A stretch of DNA of 5,562 nt from an uncultured Collinsella sp. (GCA_937997605.1 CALLFD010000359.1:1-5562); one strand, 5' to 3'; shown: positions 1 to 5,431, numbered from the stretch's first letter. Numbers and translations: made by a program. Notes: generated by a model from the sequence alone, not told the origin.

Positions 1-593
1 ACTTCCATGCCGAGACGGCGGCGCGCGTGTTTGGTGTGCCGGTGTCCGAGGTAACGCCCGACCTGCGCAGTCGCGCCAAGGCCGTGAACTTTGGCATCGT
101 GTACGGTCAGCAGGCCTACGGTCTGTCGCAGTCGCTGCATATCTCGATGGCCGAGGCGCGTGACATGATCGACCGCTACTACGAGGCCTACCCGGGCGTG
201 CGTACGTTCCTCGACAACGTGGTGGCGCGCGCCAAGCAGACGGGCTACGCCGAGACCATGTATGGCCGCAGACGCCATATTCCCGAGCTCAAGGCCAAAA
301 ATCCGCAACTTCGCGGCTTTGGCGAGCGCACGGCCATGAACCATCCCATGCAGGGCACCGCGGCCGACATCATCAAGATCGCCATGGCCCGCGTAAGCCG
401 CCGCCTGGAAGAAGAGGGCTTTGCCGCCCACATGATCCTGCAGGTACACGACGAACTGGACTTTGAGTGCCCCGTCGACGAAGTCGAGCGCCTAACCACC
501 ATGGTCCGCGACGTCATGGAGCACGTCGTAGACCTACGCGTCCCCCTAATCGCCGAAGCTTCGACTGGAGTGACCTGGGCAGACGCCAAGTAA
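1..593 (+). CDS. polA: DNA polymerase I, C-terminal part (5' end outside window)
   Basis: This is the C-terminal 196 residues of family A DNA polymerase I, the enzyme that fills gaps during Okazaki-fragment processing and excision repair. The reading frame is open from base 3, so the gene begins upstream of the window; the GTG at 27 is an internal Val codon. Family landmarks appear in order. The segment FHAETAARVFG matches the region just before the fingers. The O-helix (motif B) reads RSRAKAVNFGIVYG, with the Arg, Lys, Phe and Tyr that contact the incoming dNTP; Phe at the discriminator position is the usual bacterial state. Next come GRRRHIPEL and NHPMQGTAADIIK. Motif C, QVHDELDFE, carries a catalytic Asp of the palm. 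The TAA stop is at 591-593. The exonuclease domains and motif A are not in view. The gene is convergent with the HAD phosphatase downstream. The identification is very secure. Confidence 0.97.
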   Translation, partial: FHAETAARVFGVPVSEVTPDLRSRAKAVNFGIVYGQQAYGLSQSLHISMAEARDMIDRYYEAYPGVRTFLDNVVARAKQTGYAETMYGRRRHIPELKAKNPQLRGFGERTAMNHPMQGTAADIIKIAMARVSRRLEEEGFAAHMILQVHDELDFECPVDEVERLTTMVRDVMEHVVDLRVPLIAEASTGVTWADAK

Positions 594-628
594 GGGCACG
601 ACCACAATTCCAAAGTAACCAAAACCAG

Positions 629-668
629 AAGGACGCCCCTCATCAACAAGGAGCGTCCTTCGTTCAAT
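629..668 (+). terminator. Putative polA terminator hairpin
   Basis: A perfect 8-bp stem pairs AAGGACGC (629-636) with GCGTCCTT (653-660). After one mismatch it continues with CCT/AGG (638-640 with 649-651) around an 8-base loop. It starts 36 bases past the polA stop. The downstream tail (CGTTCAAT) is only modestly T-rich. On the minus strand the tail is CTGGTTTTGG, so the element could also act on transcripts arriving from the convergent phosphatase gene. Position and stem quality support termination; the weak U-tract limits certainty. Confidence 0.6.
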
Positions 669-728
669 AAAAATCAGCCAAGTATCTAGACGCCAAGACG
701 CCATCCAGGCGGCAAGCAAGTCACCGCA

Positions 729-858
729 GGACCTGGCCGGGCGAGGCGGGTAAGTTTTTCGTAGATTCCGCACGAGCCGGAAAGCACTTAATGTGCTTTC
801 CGAGCGAGCCCAGGACCTGACCGAACGAAAAACTTACCCGCCTCGCCCGGCCAGGTCC
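729..858. repeat. Long inverted repeat (34-bp arms) with nested hairpin
   Basis: The arm at 729-762 is the exact reverse complement of 825-858: 34 paired bases with no mismatch by hand alignment. Inside lies a second perfect 10-bp stem, CGGAAAGCAC (778-787) with GTGCTTTCCG (793-802), around a TTAAT loop. The element therefore folds as a tall two-tier stem-loop on either strand. No open reading frame of its own is evident. It fills most of the gap between the convergent polA and phosphatase genes and ends 11 bases past the phosphatase stop. No target-site duplication is obvious at its edges. It could be a REP- or MITE-like intergenic repeat, a bidirectional transcription barrier, or an RNA 3'-end stabiliser. 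Neither side has a clear U-tract directly after the stem, so it is not a textbook terminator. Confidence 0.85.
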
Positions 859-869
859 GATGAGCCACG

Positions 870-1697
870 TTAACGAGCCGCCAAGATGGCGTCGATGAGC
901 GTCAGTACGCCCCCGTCGTTGTTGCTCGGAATGCGCCACTTGGCGTGCGCGTTCATGTGCTCCTCGGCATTGTCCACGATAAAGCTGTGACCGACGCGCT
1001 CCAGCATGGGGATGTCGTTGTAGGTGTCGCCCACGGCGGCAGCATCGGCAATATCGATGCCCAGGTGCTCGCACAGGTGCGCGACGCCGGCGCCCTTGTC
1101 GACGCCCAGGTTCATAAAGTCGATCCACTCGCGCCCGGCGTTGGTGACGTAGAGCTTGTCCGAGAACTCGGGGCTATAGGTCTCGCGGAAAGCGGGCTCG
1201 GCGTCGTAGCCGGGGAAGAAGACCGAAATCTTGTTGGACTCGAAATCAATGCCCTCAAAGCTGTCGACGTAGTTGATTGTGTTGTAGTAGACGCTGATCT
1301 CGTCGTGGTATTGATGGTCGCGGGCAAGCACGTAGAACTCGTCGAAGCAGCACAGGACGGGGACAGCGCGAGGATCCTCCGAGGCACGGTTCAAGACCTG
1401 CTGATACAGCTCAACGTCAATATTGCTCTTATAGATATAGCTGCCGCGATAGATCACGCACGCTCCGTTGTCGGGACAAAAGGCGAGGCGGTTCTTGATG
1501 CCCTCGAACATCTCCTCGAGCTTGGGGGCGGGACGTCCGCTGGCGGGGCAGAATACGATGCCGGCGTCGGCGAGCTTGTCCAGGCGCTCATCAAGACCCT
1601 GGGGCAGCACACGCTCGTCGGTCAGCAGCGTCTTGTCCATATCGACGGCGAGAATCTTAATGTTGCCGATGTTGGCGTCCGATTCGTAAGTTTGCAT
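870..1697 (-). CDS. Cof-type HAD-IIB family hydrolase (sugar-phosphate/phosphatase-like)
   Basis: This 275-residue cytosolic protein of the haloacid dehalogenase superfamily probably removes phosphate from small phosphorylated metabolites; its substrate cannot be read from sequence. All four HAD motifs are present. Motif I is DMDKTLL, with nucleophile Asp19 and acid/base Asp21. Motif II is SGRP, with Ser53. Lys201 in VDKG is motif III. Motif IV is GDTYNDIPML, with Asp224 and Asp228 for Mg2+. The motif CPDNGA (75-79) and the long insert between motifs II and III fit a type C2B cap, as in the Cof/YbiV group, and length is normal for that group. The ATG at 1697 is preceded on the minus strand by AAAGG with a 9-base spacer, an acceptable ribosome binding site. 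The gene is divergent from the argG leader and convergent with polA. No functional link to arginine synthesis is evident. Confidence 0.92.
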   Translation of the reverse strand: MQTYESDANIGNIKILAVDMDKTLLTDERVLPQGLDERLDKLADAGIVFCPASGRPAPKLEEMFEGIKNRLAFCPDNGACVIYRGSYIYKSNIDVELYQQVLNRASEDPRAVPVLCCFDEFYVLARDHQYHDEISVYYNTINYVDSFEGIDFESNKISVFFPGYDAEPAFRETYSPEFSDKLYVTNAGREWIDFMNLGVDKGAGVAHLCEHLGIDIADAAAVGDTYNDIPMLERVGHSFIVDNAEEHMNAHAKWRIPSNNDGGVLTLIDAILAAR

Positions 1698-1971
1698 AAA
1701 AATGCGCCTTTCGTTTCGAGATTGTTTCAGACGTTATAACCATCAACTCGTAGTCGGTCGTATTTTCGCAGGATTGGTGCGCGTTTGCATCACCATTCAC
1801 AAAGTAATGAAAAAACTTTTCAGAAATTTGAATTTGTCGCTTGCGCAGCGTGCACTTTATCGTAATATAGCGAACATCGAAAACGGAGACGGCAAAAGAG
1901 CCGCTTACCGAGGAAAAGGTACCGTTTGCGATATTTGAATTGCGCCCGGCGATGCGTGAAAGGAGAGGCAG
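1698..1971. other. Divergent intergenic region between phosphatase gene and argG leader ORF
   Basis: No convincing protein gene lies here; long frames crossing it lack ribosome binding sites and family resemblance. It is more A/T-rich than its neighbours, especially 1800-1870, and must hold the promoters for both divergent transcripts. An imperfect palindrome AAATT-TG-AATTT lies at 1824-1835. Isolated TGAAT half-sites, like half of an ArgR box, occur at 1829-1833 and 1936-1940, but no full ArgR operator (TGAAT-N4-ATTCA) was found. Weak hairpins CGGC/GCCG (1890-1903) and TACC/GGTA (1906-1921) lie in the presumed 5' untranslated region of the argG leader. Confidence 0.55.
1841..1868 (+). promoter_or_regulatory. 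Candidate promoter for the argG leader transcript
   Basis: TTGCGC (1841-1846) as a -35 box and TAATAT (1863-1868) as a -10 box are separated by 16 bases. The pair would start transcription near 1875, about 97 bases before the small Arg-rich ORF. Both boxes match the sigma-70 consensus only partly. They were picked as the best candidate in an A/T-rich stretch, so this is a weak prediction. The A/T-rich core AATATA also reads as TATATT on the other strand. Confidence 0.3.
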
Positions 1972-2046
1972 ATGCAGTTCGTAAAGATCATCACCACTGC
2001 AGACAATGCCATCCGACGCCAGCGCGCAATTTCCCGACGACGATAA
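1972..2046 (+). CDS. Putative arginine leader peptide of argG (24 aa)
   Basis: A short ORF of 24 codons starts at ATG 1972 and stops at TAA 2044-2046. Its Shine-Dalgarno site GAAAGGAG (1958-1965) lies 6 bases before the ATG and is as good as any in the window. The N-terminal half is ordinary (MQFVKIITTADNAI). The C-terminal ten residues are RRQRAISRRR, so six of the last ten codons are Arg, with three CGA codons directly before the stop. Four of the six are CGA, whereas all 12 Arg codons of argG are CGC or CGT. A hairpin that includes the last Arg codons (GACGAT 2039-2044 with ATCGTC 2049-2054) and a terminator-like hairpin follow. This layout matches a leader peptide whose translation reports arginyl-tRNA supply to the downstream biosynthetic gene. 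The peptide itself need have no other job. Translation and function are inferred from sequence; I know of no named family for it. Confidence 0.78.
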   Translation: MQFVKIITTADNAIRRQRAISRRR

Positions 2047-2054
2047 CAATCGTC
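2039..2054 (+). promoter_or_regulatory. Hairpin spanning the Arg-codon run and stop of the leader ORF
   Basis: GACGAT (2039-2044) pairs perfectly with ATCGTC (2049-2054) around the loop AACA. The 5' strand lies in the last two CGA codons and the first base of the stop. A ribosome finishing or stalling on the leader would cover this stem, so its folding depends on where the ribosome sits. It would correspond to a region 1:2 pairing in an attenuator. The stem abuts the next hairpin, sharing one base (2054). Confidence 0.55.
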
Positions 2055-2094
2055 TCTGTCCGCATGGGGCGCAATGCCTCAACAGAGTCATTTT
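2054..2094 (+). terminator. Putative attenuator terminator upstream of argG
   Basis: CTCTGT (2054-2059) pairs with ACAGAG (2082-2087). Inside it TGGGGC (2065-2070) pairs with GCCTCA (2076-2081) with one G-U pair, a GCAAT loop and a 5-base bulge on the left side. The stem is followed directly by TCATTTTG (2088-2095), a short U-rich tail. It lies 8 bases after the leader stop and about 160 bases before argG, where an attenuator terminator should be. The moderate U-tract and the bulge mean that termination strength is uncertain. The 3' strand can instead pair elsewhere: CCTCAA (2077-2082) with TTGAGG (2093-2098). Confidence 0.5.
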
Positions 2095-2194
2095 GAGGTC
2101 GTTGGGTTTAAGCACGACATAGCCGCATGTTTCTAGGGCATGCCTGTGATGCATTCTGCTGAATAACCTGATATTGCACGGTTTTTGACCTCAA
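2093..2194 (+). promoter_or_regulatory. Long-range RNA stem domain in the argG 5' leader
   Basis: TTGAGGTC (2093-2100) is the exact reverse complement of GACCTCAA (2187-2194), closing an 86-base domain before the argG ribosome binding site. Inside it, GTTGGGTT (2101-2108) can pair with AACCTGAT (2165-2172) using three G-U pairs, and GCATG (2125-2129) pairs with CATGC (2139-2143). A run of five T (2182-2186) lies just before the 3' closing strand. The TTGAGG part of the 5' strand can also pair with CCTCAA (2077-2082) in the attenuator hairpin, so the two folds compete. No known riboswitch class or T-box signature was recognised. Confidence 0.45.
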
Positions 2195-2251
2195 GGTGAC
2201 TTGCAACTGACCGATGTTCTAACTAGCTACCAAGGGCGAAAGGAAACAGCC

Positions 2252-3478
2252 ATGAGCAAGGAAAAAGTCGTTCTCGCATATTCCGGTGGTCTTGATACAT
2301 CCGTATGTGTCAAGTGGCTCCAGGACGAGAAGAATCTCGATGTCGTTTGTGTCTGCGGCAACGTGGGCCAGGAGGAGACCGGCCTGGATGTCAAGAAGCA
2401 GAAGGCGCTCGACCTGGGCGTTCTGGATTGCCAGGTGCTCGATCTGCGCGACGAGTTCTCCGATGAGTTCCTGACCAAAGCCATCGCAGCAAACTCCATG
2501 TACGAGAACAAGTATCCGCTGCTCTCCGCTCTTTCCCGTCCGCTGCTTGCCAAGAAGCTTGTCGAGGTCGCTCACGAGTTTGGCGCGACCTACGTCGCCC
2601 ACGGCTGCACCGGCAAGGGTAACGACCAGGTCCGTTTTGAGGCTGCCGTCAAGGCCCTCGATCCCGAGCTCAAGGTCATCGCCCCGGTTCGCGAGTGGGA
2701 CCTGAAGTGCCGTCCCGACGAGGTCGCCTATGCCCACGCTCACAACGTGCCGGTTCCCGAGGGTGCCAACGACAACCCCTACTCCATCGACGACAACCTG
2801 TGGGGTCGCGCCATCGAGTGCGGTCACCTGGAGGATCCCTGGAACGAGCCGCTCGACGACGCTTGGGTTATGACCAAGAATCCCGAGGACACGCCCGACA
2901 CCCCGACCTACACCGAGATTGAGTTTGAGGCCGGCAAGCCCGTCGCCGTCGACGGCAAGAAGATGAAGCTGTCCGAGATCGTCATCGCCCTCAACAAGAT
3001 CTCCGGCGACAATGGCTTTGGCCGTCTCGATCTAGTCGAGGATCGCCTGGTGGGCCTTAAGAGCCGCGAGTGCTACGAGGTTCCCGGCGCCCTGACGCTC
3101 ATCACCGCCCACAAGGCGCTCGAGGATATCTGCGTCGAGGGCGACCTGCTCAAGACTAAGATCAAGCTCGAGCAGGATTGGGCCACCGCCGTGTACAACG
3201 GCCAGTGGTACAGCCCGCTCAAAAACGCGCTCGATGCCTTTATGGCCGATACCCAGAAGTTCGTGACCGGCACTGTCCGTCTGAAGTTCTTTAAGGGCAA
3301 CTGCCATGTCGTCGGCCGCAAGAGCCCCTTCAGCCTCTACGACTACGGTCTGGCTACCTACGACCGCGACACCACGTTCGACGAGAAGGCCAGCGCCGGC
3401 TTTATCGAGATCGATACGCTGTCGCTCAAGACGTGGGCAAAGGTCCAGGGCCCCAGCTCTGCTGCCGCCCAGGCCTAG
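2252..3478 (+). CDS. argG: Argininosuccinate synthase
   Basis: This enzyme joins citrulline and aspartate, using ATP and releasing AMP and PPi, to make argininosuccinate in the seventh step of arginine synthesis. The 408-residue length fits the family. The N-terminal ATP-pyrophosphatase loop AYSGGLDTS is at residues 9-17. The second family signature, GCTGKGNDQVRF, is at 118-129. C-terminal segments such as SPFSLYDYGLATYDRDTTF are also typical of the synthetase domain. The start chosen is ATG 2252, which has AAAGGA 7 bases upstream. An in-frame TTG at 2201 would add 17 unconserved residues and has no good ribosome site. Arg codons are all CGC or CGT, a contrast with the small leader ORF upstream. 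The gene is probably controlled by the leader at 1958-2194. argH lies downstream on the same strand, separated by a terminator-like hairpin and a small ORF. Confidence 0.98.
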   Translation: MSKEKVVLAYSGGLDTSVCVKWLQDEKNLDVVCVCGNVGQEETGLDVKKQKALDLGVLDCQVLDLRDEFSDEFLTKAIAANSMYENKYPLLSALSRPLLAKKLVEVAHEFGATYVAHGCTGKGNDQVRFEAAVKALDPELKVIAPVREWDLKCRPDEVAYAHAHNVPVPEGANDNPYSIDDNLWGRAIECGHLEDPWNEPLDDAWVMTKNPEDTPDTPTYTEIEFEAGKPVAVDGKKMKLSEIVIALNKISGDNGFGRLDLVEDRLVGLKSRECYEVPGALTLITAHKALEDICVEGDLLKTKIKLEQDWATAVYNGQWYSPLKNALDAFMADTQKFVTGTVRLKFFKGNCHVVGRKSPFSLYDYGLATYDRDTTFDEKASAGFIEIDTLSLKTWAKVQGPSSAAAQA

Positions 3479-3493
3479 CGCCTCCCTCCCTTG

Positions 3494-3556
3494 GTATCCG
3501 CGCGGCCCATCCGCGTGATACATAACGGGCGCACGGGGTCCCTACCTTTCGTTATG
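3494..3556 (+). other. Tandem hairpins in the argG 3' region
   Basis: Two adjacent stems follow argG by 15 bases. GTATC-CGCG (3494-3502) pairs with CGCG-T-GATAC (3512-3521), nine pairs with one bulged T. CATAACG (3521-3527) pairs with CGTTATG (3550-3556) and contains a small GGT/ACC hairpin (3537-3546). The two stems share base 3521. Neither has a U-tract. They may protect the 3' end of the argG transcript or form part of a structured leader for the next unit. Confidence 0.4.
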
Positions 3557-3631
3557 CTTGCTGACACTTCTTAACATCGGTGGCCCCTACGTTCCGCCCG
3601 CATATATGATGCCGCGTCTGCGGCTGAGTCC

Positions 3632-3668
3632 GAGCCCCGCCGGGGTTGTCCGGCGGGGCTCCTTCTAT
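3632..3668 (+). terminator. Strong GC-rich terminator-like hairpin after argG
   Basis: GAGCCCCGCCGG (3632-3643) pairs perfectly with CCGGCGGGGCTC (3650-3661) around the loop GGTTGT, a 12-bp GC-rich stem, followed by CTTCTATC. It lies 153 bases after the argG stop and 50 bases before the small ORF. A likely argG terminator, though the tail is only partly U-rich. Its distance from argG also allows a conditional terminator in the leader of the small ORF and argH. TATGAT (3605-3610), just upstream, resembles a -10 box but lacks a matching -35. Confidence 0.65.
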
Positions 3669-3711
3669 CAATTTGGCGGCTCTGCGCCTATATATATGAG
3701 GAGTATCCATT

Positions 3712-3882
3712 ATGTTCAATGCTATCGCGCATGCTTTACTTGCCCTCGCGCCCGAGTTCGATGCTGCAAGGGTCGAGGACGTCCCTATGAGCCTGAAGGC
3801 CTGGATCGATGGTTCGCAGGGCAACATCCGGAGGGAGACGTTGGGCGCCAAGTGCATGGCGCGTCACTTCTTTGCAAATTAG
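3712..3882 (+). CDS. Small ORF of unknown function between argG and argH (56 aa)
   Basis: ATG 3712 to TAG 3880-3882 encodes 56 residues. A clean Shine-Dalgarno GAGGAG (3698-3703) sits 8 bases upstream. By hand count about 71% of codons end in G or C, as expected for a coding sequence in this genome, so chance is less likely. It begins MFNAIAHALLALAPEF, a short hydrophobic helix-like start too weak to call a signal peptide or membrane segment. It continues with a mixed, fairly basic tail including GNIRRETLGAKCMARHFFAN. I recognise no family. Its four Arg codons are AGG, CGG, AGG and CGT, with CGG-AGG in tandem, unlike argG where all are CGC or CGT. It lies 118 bases before argH and could be co-transcribed with it as an independent small protein, a translated regulatory leader, or a gene remnant. 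Confidence 0.6.
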   Translation: MFNAIAHALLALAPEFDAARVEDVPMSLKAWIDGSQGNIRRETLGAKCMARHFFAN

Positions 3883-4000
3883 CTACATGGCTCCGCACAC
3901 GGTGGGGAATGTGTAAAACTAGCGGTTGAAAAATCGCTTTAGCGATATGGCGCATTGCTTTGGGCGCTTGTTTTGGTATTTGGAGAAAGGGGACGGTTCC
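3883..4000 (+). promoter_or_regulatory. argH 5' leader with competing short hairpins
   Basis: Several short stems overlap and exclude each other. AGCG (3921-3924) pairs with CGCT (3935-3938). ATCGC (3933-3937) pairs with GCGAT (3942-3946). AGCGAT (3941-3946) pairs with ATTGCT (3954-3959) with one G-U. GGCGC (3949-3953) pairs with GCGCT (3964-3968), followed by TGTTTTGG. The argH ribosome binding site AAAGGGGA (3986-3993) is 7 bases before ATG 4001. All stems are short, so regulation is only a possibility. No promoter was identified with confidence. Confidence 0.3.
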
Positions 4001-5431
4001 ATGGCTCTTTGGGGCGGTCGTTTTGAGGCGGGCGTGGCCGAGGTCACGCAGGAGTTTGGCGCGTCGTTGCCGGTCGACAAACATCTCTATAAGCAGGATA
4101 TCGCCGGCTCTAAGGCGCATGCCAAAATGCTGGCGGCCCAGGGCATCATCAGTGCCGAGGACGAGCAGGCGATTGCCAAGGGCCTGACCGGAATCGAACA
4201 GGATATCGATGCCAGCAACTTCACCTTCGACATCAATGACGAAGACATTCATATGTCCATCGAGAGCGAGCTGACGCGTCGCATCGGCGAGGCCGGTAAG
4301 CGCTTGCATACCGGACGTTCGCGCAACGACCAGGTGGCTACCGACACACGCCTGGGCGTCAAGGCGCTGGCCAAGGAGCTCATGGAGGCCAATCTTGAGC
4401 TGCGCAATGTGCTGGTGGATGCGGCCAAGAAGTACGACAAGGTGATTCTGCCGGGCTACACGCACATGCAGCACGCTCAGCCCGTGCTGCTGTCGCATCA
4501 TCTGCTGGCGTATTCCTGGATGTTCGCGCGCGACTTTACGCGCCTGAAGGCCGCCTTTGATGCCGCCGACAACTGCCCGCTGGGTGCTGCCGCGCTTGCC
4601 GGCACGAGCTATCCGCTCGATCGTCAGATGACGGCTGCCGAGCTTGGCTTTGCGGGCGTGATTCCCAACTCGCTCGATGCGGTTTCCGACCGCGATTTCC
4701 TGCTCGATCTGCATTATGCTGGCTCCGTCATGGCCATGCACCTGTCGCGTCTTTCCGAGGAGATCGTGCTGTGGTCGAGCTCCGAATTTGGCTTTATCAC
4801 GCTTTCCGACTCGTACTCCACCGGCTCGTCCATCATGCCGCAGAAGAAGAATCCCGACTTTGCCGAGCTTATCCGCGGCAAGAGCGGCCGTGTGTATGGC
4901 AACCTGGTGCAGCTGCTCGTGACCATGAAGGGCTTGCCGCTCGCTTATAACAAGGACTTGCAGGAGGACAAGGAGGGCGCGCTCGATACCGCCCATACGC
5001 TCATGCAGTGCCTGTCGGTTATGGCCGGTATGATTTCGACTTGGACCGTCAACGAGGATGCCATGGCGCGCGAGTGCGGCGTGGGACACCTCGCCGCCAC
5101 CGATGTTGCCGATTACCTGGCTAAGCGTGGTCTGCCGTTCCGCGAGGCACATGCCGTGGTGGGCCATTTGGTCCTGATGTGCGAGAAGCGCGGCTGCAAT
5201 CTTGAGGACCTGCCGTTTGAGGTGTTCCAGGAGGCAAGCCCGCTCTTTGAGCGCGACATTACCGAGGCGCTCGACATCCCCTCAATCGTTGCTGCGCGAA
5301 CGACCGAGGGCGGTACCGCCCCTGCCGCCGTTGCCGTGCAGCTGCAGCGTGCCGAGGCACAACTCGTTGCCGACGAAGGCGTTTTTGGATCGTTGACCAA
5401 GGTCGTCGAGATGGGTCACGGGGCAAAGTAG
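4001..5431 (+). CDS. argH: Argininosuccinate lyase
   Basis: This enzyme cleaves argininosuccinate to arginine and fumarate, the last step of arginine synthesis, and works as a homotetramer in the cytosol. It is a 476-residue member of the fumarase/aspartase superfamily, of normal length. The start MALWGGRF is the typical family N-terminus, and AAAGGGGA lies 7 bases before ATG 4001. An upstream in-frame extension to 3926 is not conserved in character. Conserved regions in order are TGRSRNDQVATD (104-115), GYTHMQHAQPV (152-162) with the catalytic Thr154-His155 region, and the superfamily signature GSSIMPQKKNP (275-285), whose mobile loop carries the catalytic Ser. The C-terminal ATDVADYLAKRGLPFREAH (367-385) is also typical. 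It works directly after ArgG, whose gene is upstream. Expression may be independent of argG because a terminator-like hairpin lies between them. Confidence 0.98.
   Translation: MALWGGRFEAGVAEVTQEFGASLPVDKHLYKQDIAGSKAHAKMLAAQGIISAEDEQAIAKGLTGIEQDIDASNFTFDINDEDIHMSIESELTRRIGEAGKRLHTGRSRNDQVATDTRLGVKALAKELMEANLELRNVLVDAAKKYDKVILPGYTHMQHAQPVLLSHHLLAYSWMFARDFTRLKAAFDAADNCPLGAAALAGTSYPLDRQMTAAELGFAGVIPNSLDAVSDRDFLLDLHYAGSVMAMHLSRLSEEIVLWSSSEFGFITLSDSYSTGSSIMPQKKNPDFAELIRGKSGRVYGNLVQLLVTMKGLPLAYNKDLQEDKEGALDTAHTLMQCLSVMAGMISTWTVNEDAMARECGVGHLAATDVADYLAKRGLPFREAHAVVGHLVLMCEKRGCNLEDLPFEVFQEASPLFERDITEALDIPSIVAARTTEGGTAPAAVAVQLQRAEAQLVADEGVFGSLTKVVEMGHGAK

Noticed and set aside
945..1739. 264-codon plus-strand frame opposite the phosphatase gene
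   Set aside because: It is the antisense shadow of a clear HAD protein with all four motifs; high-GC genes often leave long antisense frames.
1905..1930. GGTACCG near the argG leader considered as a T-box motif
   Set aside because: The surrounding bases do not match the T-box consensus (GGTGGTACCGCG-like), and no specifier stem was recognised.
1657..2154. Minus-strand frame of 165 codons upstream of the phosphatase gene
   Set aside because: It overlaps the phosphatase start and the argG leader, has no good ribosome site, and shows no domain or codon pattern typical of the neighbours.
2153..2175. ATTC-TGCT-GAAT considered as an ArgR operator
   Set aside because: The half-sites are in the reverse order of the ArgR box (TGAAT-N4-ATTCA), and the stem is only 4 bp; not supportable.
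2201..2251. Upstream TTG start extending ArgG by 17 residues
   Set aside because: The ATG at 2252 has a proper ribosome site and gives the typical family N-terminus; the extension does not resemble ArgG.
3689..3697. TATATATAT considered as a -10 box for the small ORF
   Set aside because: It abuts the Shine-Dalgarno site, so a transcript starting there would lack the ribosome binding site; no matching -35 was found.
3558..3929. 123-codon plus-strand frame in the argG-argH gap
   Set aside because: It runs through the 12-bp terminator-like hairpin, lacks a ribosome site, and overlaps the better-supported small ORF at 3712-3882 in another frame.
3785..5167. 460-codon minus-strand frame opposite argH
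   Set aside because: Antisense shadow of argH; the product is His/Gln-rich and low in conserved features, while the plus strand encodes full-length ArgH.
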